A DNA stretch of 64,000 bases from Streptomyces niger (GTDB lineage Bacteria > Actinomycetota > Actinomycetes > Streptomycetales > Streptomycetaceae): assembly GCF_000718305.1 (NCBI RefSeq), contig NZ_JOFQ01000003.1:434001-498000 (forward strand), read 5' to 3'. Under the pieces are notes generated by a model that saw only the letters and a program-made list of their open reading frames with translations, had not been told where the DNA came from and made no database searches. Position numbers and translations under genes: made by a program. Positions 1-8,447 of this stretch are shown here, piece after piece; within the stretch, counting starts at the first letter, position 1, and the number at the start of each line of letters is the position of its first letter.

Positions 1-636
1 GAACGGCTCACCGGCAACCCGGACGTGACGTCGCTGCGCTGGTTCCCCGGCGAGGCGGACGTCTCCCTCCGCCCGGGCTGGTACCACCACCCCGACCAGC
101 GCCCGAAGGCCGCGGGCGAACTGGTCGCCCTGTACGAGCAGTCCGTCGGACGCAACGCCGTCCTGTTGCTCAACGTCCCGCCGGCGAAGGACGGCCGGGT
201 GGCCCCCGCCGACGTCGCCGAGCTGACGTCCTTCCGCCGCGCGCTGGACCGTACGTACGGCACCAACCTGCTGTCCGGGGCGCGCGGCCGGGCCGCCGCC
301 GCGCTCGCCGACCCCCGCCTCACCACCGGCTGGTCGCCGGCCGGCGGCGCGGTCACCGGCGCGCTGGAGTTGACGCTCCCGGAGGCCGTCACGTTCGACC
401 GCGTCCGGCTGGGCGAGGACATCACCAGGGGACAGCGGGTCGAAGGGTGCGCGGTGGACGTGTGGGACGGTGCGGGCTGGCGGCCGGCGGCGGCTGCCAC
501 CACGATCGGGTACAGCCGCATTCTTGTCCTGTCCTCGCCGGTGACGGCCGGCCGCGTACGGGTACGCATCACGGCGGCACGGGCCACGCCCCGGCTGGCG
601 TTCCTGGGCCTGTACCGGAGCGCCGAGCCGACCTGA
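1..636 (+). CDS. alpha-L-fucosidase (GH29), C-terminal part, cut by window start
   Basis: The frame is open from the first base and ends with TGA at 634-636, so the gene starts upstream of the window. The visible 211 residues are the end of a GH29 alpha-L-fucosidase. They include the conserved segment around NAVLLLNVPPAKDGRVAP (about residues 53-70 of the fragment), which closes the TIM barrel, followed by a beta-rich C-terminal domain with hydrophobic strands typical of the discoidin-like tail of these enzymes. GH29 enzymes release terminal alpha-L-fucose from glycans and are usually secreted. The catalytic residues and any signal peptide lie outside the window. The cupin gene follows 33 bp downstream on the same strand. 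Family is seen from the sequence; substrate is inferred. Confidence 0.85.
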   Translation, partial: ERLTGNPDVTSLRWFPGEADVSLRPGWYHHPDQRPKAAGELVALYEQSVGRNAVLLLNVPPAKDGRVAPADVAELTSFRRALDRTYGTNLLSGARGRAAAALADPRLTTGWSPAGGAVTGALELTLPEAVTFDRVRLGEDITRGQRVEGCAVDVWDGAGWRPAAAATTIGYSRILVLSSPVTAGRVRVRITAARATPRLAFLGLYRSAEPT

Positions 637-669
637 CGGCCCGGCGCGTCGACCTGAGAGGGGCCGGGG

Positions 670-1200
670 ATGGACGAGACGACACCCGCCGAGCTGGCCG
701 AGCGGTACGGGCTGCGGCCGCTCCCCGCGGAGGGCGGGCTGTTCCGCCAAACGTGGGCGGGGCCGCCGGACGCCACCGGCCGGCCTGTCGGCACGGCCAT
801 CCTCGTGCTGCTCACCACGGCCGACGACGGGTTCTCCACCCTGCACCGCCTCCCCGTCGACGAGGTCTGGCACTGCTACCGCGGTGACGCCGCCGAGTTG
901 CTGCTCCTCGGGTCGGACGGCGCCGACCGGGTGGTGCGGCTCGGCGGGGACGGCGGTGAGGTGCAGACCGTGGTGCCCGCGGGTACATGGATGGGCGCCC
1001 GGGTGCTCCCGGGCGGGCGCTGGTCGCTGTGCGGTACGACGATGGCGCCCGGCTTCCTGCCCAGCGACTACGAAGGCGGCGACGTGGACGACCTCACCAG
1101 GCAGTACCCCCGGCAGGCGGCACGGATCCGGGCCCTGAGCCGGCCCGGCGCCCCGCTGCGGATGCCGGACGGCACGCCGGGCGCGGCCGACGATGCCTGA
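670..1200 (+). CDS. cupin domain protein (Cupin_5/DUF985-like)
   Basis: A 176-aa single-domain protein. The order L-x-P-L-P-x-E-G-G-x-F-R-x-T near residues 17-30, then STLHRLPVDEVWHCYRGD (about 57-74) and VPAGTWMGARV (about 102-112), is the signature of the Cupin_5 (DUF985, yeast YML079w-like) family of small double-stranded beta-helix proteins. These may bind a small sugar-like ligand; the enzymatic role is not established. No signal peptide is visible, so it is probably cytoplasmic. The ATG is preceded by the purine-rich GAGAGGGG. Its TGA overlaps the ATG of the next gene by 8 nt, so the two are likely translated together. Confidence 0.8.
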   Translation: MDETTPAELAERYGLRPLPAEGGLFRQTWAGPPDATGRPVGTAILVLLTTADDGFSTLHRLPVDEVWHCYRGDAAELLLLGSDGADRVVRLGGDGGEVQTVVPAGTWMGARVLPGGRWSLCGTTMAPGFLPSDYEGGDVDDLTRQYPRQAARIRALSRPGAPLRMPDGTPGAADDA

Positions 1201-1984
1201 CACGGCGACGACAGGCGGCCTGGCCGGCCGGGTCGCGCTGGTCACCGGCGCCGGCGGGCTGATCGGTGGCGGCATCGCCCGGCGGCTCGCGCGGGCGGGC
1301 GCGGCCGTGGTGGTCCACCGGCACCGCAGCGAGCAGCAGGCCGGGGCCCTCGTCGAGGAGATCACCGGAGCGGGCGGCCACGCGCTCGCCGTACCGGCGG
1401 ATCTGATGCGGGAGGAGGAGTGCCACCGGCTGGTCGACGCGGCGGCGGCCTGGCGCGGCCGGCTGGACGTACTGGTCAACAACGCCGGGATCCAGCCGGT
1501 GCAGCCGCTCGCGGAGATGACGGCGGCGGACTGGCGGCGGATGTCCGAGACCAATGTGACGAGCGCCTTCTGCTGTACCCAGGCCGCGGTGCAAGCGATG
1601 ACGCGCGAGGGCGGGAGCGGCGGCTCCATCGGCTCCATCATCCACATCGCCTCGATCGAGGGATCGAGTCCGGCGCCGGGGCATGCGCACTACAGCGCGG
1701 CGAAGGCCGCCCTCATCATGTTCGCGCGCTCCGCCGCGCTGGAGTACGGCCCCCTCGGCATCCGCGTCAACACCGTCTCCCCCGGTCTGATCGGCCGACC
1801 GGGGCTCGCCGAGGACTGGCCGGACGGCGTGGACCGGTGGACCCGCGCCGCGCCGCTCACCCGGCTCGGCCGTCCCGAGGACGTCGGGGACGCCTGTGTG
1901 TTCCTCGCCTCGGACGCGGCTTCCTGGATCACCGGTACCGATCTGGTGGTGGACGGCGGGGTCAGCGCCCGTCCGACGTGGTGA
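1193..1984 (+). CDS. short-chain dehydrogenase/reductase (classical SDR)
   Basis: A 263-aa classical SDR that would reduce or oxidise a hydroxyl/carbonyl with NAD(P). Visible signatures are the Rossmann glycine motif VTGAGGLIGGGIAR (about 18-31), the NNAG motif (LVNNAGIQ, about 97-104), the catalytic Tyr-Lys pair in HYSAAKAA (about 169-176), the VNTVSPG loop and the C-terminal G-T-D-x-x-V-D-G-G motif. Length is normal. A basic residue pair after the glycine motif (HRHRSEQ) suggests an NADP preference, but that is inference. The gene overlaps the cupin gene by 8 nt and its last 23 bp overlap the convergent LysR gene. The substrate cannot be told from the sequence. Confidence 0.9.
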   Translation: MPDTATTGGLAGRVALVTGAGGLIGGGIARRLARAGAAVVVHRHRSEQQAGALVEEITGAGGHALAVPADLMREEECHRLVDAAAAWRGRLDVLVNNAGIQPVQPLAEMTAADWRRMSETNVTSAFCCTQAAVQAMTREGGSGGSIGSIIHIASIEGSSPAPGHAHYSAAKAALIMFARSAALEYGPLGIRVNTVSPGLIGRPGLAEDWPDGVDRWTRAAPLTRLGRPEDVGDACVFLASDAASWITGTDLVVDGGVSARPTW

Positions 1985-2927
1985 CGCGCCGGCCGGCAGC
2001 GTGGTCCTCGTCCGGTTCGTCCAGGTCACAGCCGTGATCGCAGATCAGGTCGATGACGGAGCGCAGCAGTTCCGAGGAGTCGTCCGACCGCCAGACCAGG
2101 TGGAAGCGGTGCTCGGGGCCGGGCTCGGCCAGCGGTAGCACCGCGACGCCCGGGCAGGTGACGTTGGCGGGGTCGTCGATGTCGGCGGGGTGGGCGTGCA
2201 GCAGCCCCGAGGCCGTGCCGGCCGCCACCAGGGAGAGCAGCTGCTCCGGTTCGCGGAGCCGGTGGTGCTGCCACAGGGGGGCCACGCCGTGGTCGGCGAA
2301 GAAGCGGACGGTCGCGTCGTGCACGCCGGGTGCGGTGTCGCGCTCGTTGATCAGGAAGGGCATGCCCTCGAACGCGCCGAGGGGCACCGGGACCTGCCGG
2401 GTCAGCGGGCCGGGTGCGGGGACGGCCACGTGGTCGTCGCGGTACCGGCCGACGATCAGGGACGAGGTGCCCTGCGGCGGCAGCGGGTCACGGACCAGGG
2501 CGAGGCCGAGGTCGCCGTGTACGACCGCGTCCAGGGCCTCCAGGCTCGACAGGGGGACGGCCACCACTGCCACGTCGTCGTGTTCCCGCGTCACCTTGCC
2601 GATGAGCGCGTCGACGAGGCGGGCCGTGCCCGGTGCGCAGCCGACGCGCAGTTCGCCGAGGCGGGCGGCGCGCAGGGTCCGGGCGACGTCCGTGACCTCG
2701 GTCGCCGCGGTGAGCGCGCGGCGGGCGGCGGGCAGCAGTTCGTCGCCGGCCGCGGTGCGCGTCACCCGGCTGCTCGTCCGGTCGAAGAGGACGAGGCCCA
2801 GCTCGCGTTCGAGGTCGCGGATCCGCCGGCGTACGGCGGCGGGTGACGCGTGCAGCCGGGCCGCGGCCCGGCCGTAGTGCAACTCGTCGGCCACCAGGGC
2901 GAAAAACTCCAGATCACGCAGCTCCAC
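1962..2927 (-). CDS. LysR-family transcriptional regulator
   Basis: A 321-aa LysR-type regulator. The N-terminal winged helix-turn-helix begins VELRDLEFFALVADELHYG (residues 1-19) and continues through RLHASPAAVRRRIRDLE to about residue 60. A periplasmic-binding-protein-like effector domain occupies about 90-300. The open frame extends far upstream, but GTG at 2927 is the likely start: it gives the standard LysR N-terminus and has GGGGAG 6-7 nt before it. LysR proteins usually bind DNA as tetramers and respond to small ligands. The gene is convergent with the SDR, overlapping its end. No target is obvious here; the SDR/cupin pair is one candidate. Confidence 0.88.
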   Translation of the reverse strand: MELRDLEFFALVADELHYGRAAARLHASPAAVRRRIRDLERELGLVLFDRTSSRVTRTAAGDELLPAARRALTAATEVTDVARTLRAARLGELRVGCAPGTARLVDALIGKVTREHDDVAVVAVPLSSLEALDAVVHGDLGLALVRDPLPPQGTSSLIVGRYRDDHVAVPAPGPLTRQVPVPLGAFEGMPFLINERDTAPGVHDATVRFFADHGVAPLWQHHRLREPEQLLSLVAAGTASGLLHAHPADIDDPANVTCPGVAVLPLAEPGPEHRFHLVWRSDDSSELLRSVIDLICDHGCDLDEPDEDHAAGRRVTTSDGR

Positions 2928-3018
2928 GTGTCGCTCCCCACCTCGCTCGGCCGACGGGTACCCGCGCCGGCCCGGTGTGTACCGGGCCGACGCGGGCAGA
3001 GCCGCATGGAAGCGCCTG

Positions 3019-3273
3019 TCAGTCGTCGCTCTCTTCGCCACCCTCGTCGTCGTCGCCCCAGTGGCCCGTCTGGACCAGCGAGGTGTGCGTCCCCGCGCCG
3101 GTGCTCTGAGCACCGTGGTGGCTCGACGTCGCGTTCTGGTAACCGGAGTCGGTGGACGCGATCTTGCTGTCCAGGAAGTCGTCGTTGTCGGCGCTGGCGG
3201 TACCACCGGCCATCAGCACGAGGGCCGCGACCGGGCCGACGACGGCGGCCACGCGCTTCACAGTGCGGTTCAT
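3019..3273 (-). CDS. small secreted acidic peptide, unknown function
   Basis: I do not recognise the family. ATG 3273 is preferred to the longer frame because GGAGG lies 8 nt upstream and because it begins a clean signal peptide: basic n-region MNRTVKR, hydrophobic core about 8-22, and A-S-A cleavage site (GGTASA-DN) near residue 28. The predicted mature peptide is about 56 residues, rich in Ser/Thr/Gly/His in the middle and strongly acidic at the end (a D/E run in the last 12 residues). It has no cysteines. It would be exported through Sec. An imperfect inverted repeat (3298-3319, one bulged base) lies in its probable 5' leader, just upstream of the RBS. Small exported peptides of this type are common in Streptomyces and mostly uncharacterised. 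Confidence 0.65.
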   Translation of the reverse strand: MNRTVKRVAAVVGPVAALVLMAGGTASADNDDFLDSKIASTDSGYQNATSSHHGAQSTGAGTHTSLVQTGHWGDDDEGGEESDD

Positions 3274-3414
3274 CTTCGATGCCTCCATTGGGTTACGCAC
3301 GGAGAGGCGACCTCTCGTGCCGCCTCGCGATCGATGAGTAACCATGCGTATGCACTCGCACACGTGCTATCACCTGAATGGAAGCGCACCAGTTTCCGGC
3401 GGCACTCCTTCGTG

Positions 3415-4692
3415 CTACACGCCCTGCTGCATGCTGTGGAGTGACGCGACCAGGGTGTCCACCTCCCGGCGTGTGTTGTAGAGGGCGAGCGAGGCACGCG
3501 CCGCGCTCGCCACGCCGTAGTGGCGCAGTGCGGGCTGGGCGCAGTGGTGGCCGGCGCGGACGGCGATGCCGTCCCGGTCCAGCCACTCGGCGACCGTCGC
3601 GGGGTCGTACCCGGCGACGGTGAAGGTGAGGACGGAGATGCGTTCCGGCGCCGAGCCCAGCAGCTCCAGGCCGGGGACGGTGGCCAGGGCCTCTACGGCG
3701 TACTCCGTCAGGGCCTTCTCGTACGCCGTGACGGCGGTGCGGTCCAGCGAGGTGAGCCAGTCGATCGCGGCGTGGAGGCCGACGGCGCCGGCGATGTTGC
3801 CGGTACCGGCCTCCAGGAGGTGCGGCACGGGGGCGAAGGTCGTCCGGCCGAACTCGACCGAGTCGATCATGTTGCCGCCGCCCTGCCACGGCCGCAGCGC
3901 CGCCAGCACCTCCGGCTTGCCGTACAGCGCCCCGATGCCGGTGGGGCCGAACAGCTTGTGGCCCGAGAACACGTAGAAGTCGGCGTCCAACTCCTGGACG
4001 TCCACCGGGAAGTGGGCGACCGCCTGTGCTCCGTCCACCAGCACCCTGGCGCCGTACCGGTGTGCGAGCGCAATCATCTCCCGCACGGCCGGGACGGTGC
4101 CGAGCACGTTGGACGCGTGGCTGAGCGCCACCAGCTGGGTGCGGTAGGAGAGCAGGTCGGCGAAGGCGTTCCGGTCGATCTGCCCGTCCGGCAGCAGCGG
4201 TACGGGCACCACCCGGGCGCGCCGCTCCTTGGCGATCAGCTGCCACGGCACGATGTTGGAGTGGTGCTCCAGGACGGGGACGAGGATCTCGTCGCCGGCG
4301 CCGAGCTGGGCCCGGCCCCAGGTCTGGGCGACCAGGTTGACCGCCTCGGTCGTGCCGCGGGTGAAGACGATGTCGTCCGGGGACGCGGCGCCGAGGAACG
4401 AGGCGACGGCCGCGCGGCTCCCCTCGTAGGCCTCGGTCGCCTCGCGGGCCATGGTGTGGGCGCCGCGGTGGATATTGGAGTTGGCGGTGGCGTAGAAGCC
4501 GGCGAGCGTCTCGATGACCTGGCGCGGTTTCTGGGTGGTGGCGCCGTTGTCGAGCCAGACCAGCGGGTGGCCGTTGACCGTCCGGTGCAGCACCGGGAAG
4601 TCGCGCCGTACGGACTCGGGGTCGAAGCCGGGCCCCGCCGGCGTGCGCAGTGCGCGCAGGGCCTCGGGCGCGGTGGCCTCAGGAGTAGTCAT
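3415..4692 (-). CDS. group II cysteine desulfurase (SufS/CsdA-like), probable encapsulin cargo
   Basis: A 425-aa PLP enzyme that takes sulfur from cysteine as a protein-bound persulfide. Seen: the PLP lysine in SGHKLFG (Lys246), the DGAQ motif contacting PLP, and the catalytic cysteine in RAGHHCAQP (Cys384) on the short loop typical of group II enzymes. No sufBCDU genes adjoin it, so this is not the housekeeping Suf operon. The gene starts 14 nt inside the end of the encapsulin gene, which ties it to the shell. The enzyme core begins near residue 23 (FDPESVRRDFP), leaving only about 22 residues in front. Many family 2A cargo desulfurases carry a disordered N-terminal loading region of 200 or more residues; here it is absent or reduced to this short Ala/Pro-rich segment. 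Confidence 0.88.
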   Translation of the reverse strand: MTTPEATAPEALRALRTPAGPGFDPESVRRDFPVLHRTVNGHPLVWLDNGATTQKPRQVIETLAGFYATANSNIHRGAHTMAREATEAYEGSRAAVASFLGAASPDDIVFTRGTTEAVNLVAQTWGRAQLGAGDEILVPVLEHHSNIVPWQLIAKERRARVVPVPLLPDGQIDRNAFADLLSYRTQLVALSHASNVLGTVPAVREMIALAHRYGARVLVDGAQAVAHFPVDVQELDADFYVFSGHKLFGPTGIGALYGKPEVLAALRPWQGGGNMIDSVEFGRTTFAPVPHLLEAGTGNIAGAVGLHAAIDWLTSLDRTAVTAYEKALTEYAVEALATVPGLELLGSAPERISVLTFTVAGYDPATVAEWLDRDGIAVRAGHHCAQPALRHYGVASAARASLALYNTRREVDTLVASLHSMQQGV

Positions 4693-6073
4693 GGTACTTG
4701 GACACCTCGACGTTCTGGAGCACGGCGATGGCGTCCTCGACCAGGACCGCGGTGTTGAAGTACGCGGTCATCAGGTAGGAGGTGATCGCCCTCTTGTCGG
4801 TGCCCATGTTCCGCATGGCGAGGCCGGGTTCGACCTCGTCGGGCACCTCCGAGGGGCGCAGCCCGACCACGCCCTGCTCGGCCTCGCCGGCCCTGATGAG
4901 CAGGATCTCGGTGGTGCCGGCGGCGGCGCCGGAGCTGTTGCTGAACCCCACCTTGTCGGAGGGCAGCAGCGGCACGCCGCGCCAGGTCAGCAGCGGGCTG
5001 CCGAAGCGGGTGTCCATGACCGGGGGCACACCCCGGCGGGTACACTCCCGGCCGAACGCGGCGATGGCCCGGGGGTGGGCGATGAAGTAACCGGGCTGCT
5101 TCCAGACCTTGGTGAGGAGTTCGTCCAGGTCGTCGGGGGTCGGCGCGCCGGTGCGCGTCTGGACCCGCTGGCCGGGGCTGACGTTGTGGAACAGGCCGAA
5201 CTCGGGGTGGTTCAGCATCAGGGCTTCCTGGCGCTCGCGCAGCGCCTGGATGGTCAGGTCGGCCTGGGCCCGCACCTGGTCGTTGGGTTCGTTGTAGAGG
5301 TCGGAGACGCGGGTGTGGACGCGCAGCACGGTCTGCGCGACGGTCATGTGGTACTCGCGGGGCGTGTCCTCGTACTCCACGTAGGTGCCCGGCAGTTCGG
5401 GCTCGCCCACGTGGCCGCCGGCCAGTTCGATGGGGGCTTCCCGGCCCGCGAGCCGATCGCCGCCCTCGCGGTACGCATCGAGCGCGGCGCACAGCGCCTC
5501 GTCCCGGTCCGCCAGGCGGGCCAGCACGGAGCGCTCGACGCACAGCGCCACGCCGGGGGTGAGCGCCTTGACCTGGTACGGCATGGGTTCGCCGCGGGTC
5601 CAGGCGTCGAGGTCGAAGAACTGGCCGTCGCCCACCACCTCCAGGACGGTCTCGTCGCCGTAGCGGGTGGTCACGCGCTTCTCGGCGCGGCCCATGGCCA
5701 GCACCCACAGGCGGTCGCAGGTGTCGCCCTCGTTGCGCAGTAACTGCCCCGCGTCGAAGGTGACTTCGGTGAAGCCGGACGCCAGCTCACCGAGGAGCGC
5801 CGGGTCGGCCTCGCGCAGGAAGGGTATTTCCCGCAGGTCCTCGCTGATCACCCGGCGGTTGCCGGCGGCGTCCGCGTCGACGGTGATCCGGTCGTCGCCG
5901 AGCAGGAAGGTGCGGCGCCGGTTGACGCGGAAGACACCGGAGTCGACGTCCACCCAGGGCAGCGCGCGCAGCAGGTAGCGCGGGGTCCTGCCGCGCATCT
6001 GCGGCCGGGTCTTGGTGGTGGTGGCGAGTTGCCGTGCGGCGTCCGGGCCGAGGCTGAGGCGGTGGTCGTTCAT
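4679..6073 (-). CDS. family 2B-type encapsulin shell protein with cNMP-binding-like domain
   Basis: A 464-aa shell protein of a protein nanocompartment. The N-terminal arm (about 1-65, SLGPDAARQLATTTKTRPQ and the following Arg-rich stretch) precedes a cyclic-nucleotide-binding-like beta-roll (about 75-190: EIPFLREADPALLGELAS, GQLLRNEGD, GDGQFFDL). The HK97-fold core is about 235-464, with PNDQVRAQADLTIQALRERQ and a C-terminal RNMGTDKRAITSYLMTAYFN. Family 2B encapsulins are defined by this extra domain. The phosphate-binding cassette is degenerate: I see no canonical R-A-A/S-T after the FFDL segment, so cAMP binding is doubtful. ATG 6073 is chosen over a frame extending 32 codons upstream because AGGAG lies 7 nt before it and the arm begins there. 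The stop overlaps the desulfurase start by 14 nt. Confidence 0.88.
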   Translation of the reverse strand: MNDHRLSLGPDAARQLATTTKTRPQMRGRTPRYLLRALPWVDVDSGVFRVNRRRTFLLGDDRITVDADAAGNRRVISEDLREIPFLREADPALLGELASGFTEVTFDAGQLLRNEGDTCDRLWVLAMGRAEKRVTTRYGDETVLEVVGDGQFFDLDAWTRGEPMPYQVKALTPGVALCVERSVLARLADRDEALCAALDAYREGGDRLAGREAPIELAGGHVGEPELPGTYVEYEDTPREYHMTVAQTVLRVHTRVSDLYNEPNDQVRAQADLTIQALRERQEALMLNHPEFGLFHNVSPGQRVQTRTGAPTPDDLDELLTKVWKQPGYFIAHPRAIAAFGRECTRRGVPPVMDTRFGSPLLTWRGVPLLPSDKVGFSNSSGAAAGTTEILLIRAGEAEQGVVGLRPSEVPDEVEPGLAMRNMGTDKRAITSYLMTAYFNTAVLVEDAIAVLQNVEVSKYHDYS

Positions 6074-6380
6074 GGGGACTCCTGGAAGTCGATGGGGGGG
6101 CGCCCCGTGCGGAAGTCCCGGCCTCCGATCAGCTCCGACCGGGACGGAAGCGATCGTCACGGTGGACACTCATCGCCCACAAGAAGGCGCCGTCCTCACG
6201 CGGTCCGGAAACGATCGGTCAGCCTTTTGCGGCGTATGATCCGGAATGCAACCATTTTTTGCGAGGTATGGCGTGACCAGCGCCCCAGCCTCTTACCGGC
6301 CCGGACGCCGCCCCGCGGGCACCGCCGCACTCCCCCGCTCCCGGCCCCGCGGGAACGGCTTGATCACGCCCGTCCGGCCG
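6074..6380. other. intergenic region upstream of the encapsulin operon
   Basis: This 307-bp gap separates the end of the CIS AAA+ ATPase gene from the encapsulin start, both on the minus strand, so it should carry the encapsulin promoter. It has the most AT-rich patch of the neighbourhood (around 6225-6265, including a T6 run at 6252-6257), unlike the flanking GC-rich DNA. I could not assign -35/-10 elements with confidence. No coding signal, strong hairpin or repeat was found. Confidence 0.4.
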
Positions 6381-8447
6381 TCACCAAGTGACGTCGTCCA
6401 GCACCAGCCGGCCCGCCTTGCGGTACTCCCGGCGCGCCCCCTCCAGCAGGTCGTCGTTGTGCACCGGACCGCCCCGCTCGGCCGCCGCGTAGGCCGCGGT
6501 GACCACGGCGCTGCGGATGGCGCCGCCGGCCAGCTCGAACTCCCGGGCACACGGGCCCGGATCGATGTCCTCGGCGCAGGGCACGTGCTTCAGGCTGTGC
6601 CGCCACAGGGCGAGGCGCTGGTCGGGGGCCGGGAACGGGAAGTCGACGACCAGGTCCAGCCGGCGGGTGAACGCCTCGTCGATGTTGGCGCGCAGGTTGG
6701 TGGTGAGCAGCGCGATGCCGTCGAAGGACTCCAGCCGCTGGAGGAGGTAGGCGCTCTCCATGTTCGCGTACCGGTCGCCGGCCTCCTTGACCTCCGAGCG
6801 CTTGCCGAACACGGCGTCGGCCTCGTCGAAGAGCAGCACGGCGTCGGTGCGGTCGGCCTCGGCGAAGATCCGCTCCAGGTTCTTCTCCGTCTCCCCGACG
6901 TACTTGTCGACGACGGAGGAGAGCTGGACGACGTAGAGGTCAAGGCCCAGGTCGGCGGCGACCACCTCGGCGGAGAGCGTCTTGCCGGTACCGGAGTCGC
7001 CGGCGAACAGGCCCAGAACGCCGCGTCCACGCCCACCGCCGGCGCTCAGCCGCCAGTCGCCGAGCACCCGGTCGCGGTGGCGAGCCCGCCGGGTCAGCTC
7101 GCGCAGCGCGGTCAACTGGGTGTCGGGCAGCACGAGATCGTCCCAGCCGACCTCGGGGCTGATGCGGCGGGCGTGCTGCTCCAGGCCGGAGGCGGACTGC
7201 CGGCGCGCCGCGAGGCGCAGGTGCGCGGCGGTCAGCGGGGTGCCGTCGAACTCCGCCAGCGCCACCGCGGTCCGGGCGGCCCGGCGGACGGCGGCGTCCC
7301 CGAGCCGGTAGGCGGCGACGACCGGCGCGAGGTCGAACTCCGGCTCCGTGGCGAGGCTTCCGGCGTTCTCGGAGGGGGCCGGGTGGCCGCCGGCGGCTTC
7401 GAGGGCCGCGGTCCAGGCCGCCACGTCACCCGCGCGCTGCCGGGGCACGTCCAGGACCAGCGGGTCGCGGCCGCCGTCGGACCACCGGGGGTCGTACGGG
7501 CGGGGGTCGGCCAGGAGCACGGTGACGTCGTCGGCGGCCAGTGCGCGCAGCAGGGTGCGCGGCTGCTCGGGAAGGGCCGGCACGACGATCGCGCGGCCGG
7601 TCAGCCGCGCCTCCCGCAGCAGTTCCGCGTACGGCGCCCCGTCCTCCGGGGTGAGGTGGAGCGCGCCGAGCCCGGCGGCGTGCAGCGCGGCCACGGCGCA
7701 GGCCGAGCCGTCGCCGGCGCGGTGTTCGCGCAGGTGGACGGTGAGCGGTCCGCGCGCCAGCCGCTCGGCCAGCTTGCGGGCGAGCGGGCCGTGCTCGGGC
7801 GCGGCGGCCGGCGTCCGGACGCTGCCGGCGAGTTCGGCGTCCGGGGTGTCGTCGCCCAGGAGGTGGGCCAGGACGCGGTCGGGGACGCGCAGGCCGCGGC
7901 TGAGGAAGGGGCGCTCCGGCTCCTCGACGGTGAGCAGGCCCAGCGCCTGGAGCGGTGCGGAGGGGTGGAGCCTGGCGCGCGCCGCCGCGGCGTGCGGCGG
8001 CACCCCGCACAGGTCCAGCGCCAGCCCGGTGGTCGCCCGGCGGCGGCTCACGTCGTCGTTGAGGTAGCCGTAGAGCGGCTCGAAGCCGCGGTCGAGGTCG
8101 GGGGCGAGGGCGACGAGCAGGATGCGGGTGTCCAGCTCGGTGAGGCCCAGGCGGTCGGCGAGCCGACGCAGCCGGTCGTCCGCGGTGGCTGCCGAGGATT
8201 CCGGTGCGTCCGCGAGCGGGGCCGGCTCGGCGTCCCGGTCCGGGACCGGTGCCTCGCCGGTGCGCAGCAGGTGCTGGATCGCGTCCTCGGAGAGGTACAG
8301 CCCGCGCAGCGGGTCGTCGGCGGTCGGATCGGTGGCGCGGCGCGCGTCGACCAGCAGCGTCACGCGCTCGCGCAGCCGGGCGAGGCGGGCGAGCAGCGGA
8401 TCGGCGGACGGAACTGACGGTGCGTCGGTGGTGGCGGACGTGCTCAC
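6381..8447 (-). CDS. CIS-associated AAA+ ATPase (Cis15/Afp15-like)
   Basis: A 688-aa protein with a long winged-helix/helical N-terminal region (about 1-430) and one C-terminal AAA+ module. Walker A is GDSGTGKT (Lys489), Walker B is VLLFDEADAVFGKRSEV (about 545), sensor 1 is LLTTN and the arginine region is DEAFTRRLD. This layout is that of the ATPase present in nearly every extracellular contractile injection system, thought to assist assembly or disassembly of the sheath/tube. GTG start at 8447 overlaps the stop of the DUF4255 gene by 4 nt (GTGA), so the two form an operon. It is cytoplasmic, with no membrane segments. The family and CIS link are firm; the exact mechanical role is not established. 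Confidence 0.9.
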   Translation of the reverse strand: MSTSATTDAPSVPSADPLLARLARLRERVTLLVDARRATDPTADDPLRGLYLSEDAIQHLLRTGEAPVPDRDAEPAPLADAPESSAATADDRLRRLADRLGLTELDTRILLVALAPDLDRGFEPLYGYLNDDVSRRRATTGLALDLCGVPPHAAAARARLHPSAPLQALGLLTVEEPERPFLSRGLRVPDRVLAHLLGDDTPDAELAGSVRTPAAAPEHGPLARKLAERLARGPLTVHLREHRAGDGSACAVAALHAAGLGALHLTPEDGAPYAELLREARLTGRAIVVPALPEQPRTLLRALAADDVTVLLADPRPYDPRWSDGGRDPLVLDVPRQRAGDVAAWTAALEAAGGHPAPSENAGSLATEPEFDLAPVVAAYRLGDAAVRRAARTAVALAEFDGTPLTAAHLRLAARRQSASGLEQHARRISPEVGWDDLVLPDTQLTALRELTRRARHRDRVLGDWRLSAGGGRGRGVLGLFAGDSGTGKTLSAEVVAADLGLDLYVVQLSSVVDKYVGETEKNLERIFAEADRTDAVLLFDEADAVFGKRSEVKEAGDRYANMESAYLLQRLESFDGIALLTTNLRANIDEAFTRRLDLVVDFPFPAPDQRLALWRHSLKHVPCAEDIDPGPCAREFELAGGAIRSAVVTAAYAAAERGGPVHNDDLLEGARREYRKAGRLVLDDVTW

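Noticed and set aside
3415..4692. Housekeeping SufS of an iron-sulfur assembly operon
   Set aside because: No sufB, sufC, sufD or sufU neighbours; the gene is coupled to an encapsulin shell gene instead.
6252..6257. T6 run upstream of the encapsulin gene as an intrinsic terminator for the CIS ATPase operon
   Set aside because: On the minus strand this is an A-run, and no stable GC hairpin precedes it in the right orientation.
6246..8417. Long plus-strand open frame (over 700 codons) opposite the AAA+ ATPase gene
   Set aside because: It is an antisense shadow of a very GC-rich gene: the product is Gly/Arg/Val/Gln-rich with no known domain, while the minus strand has full Walker A/B motifs.
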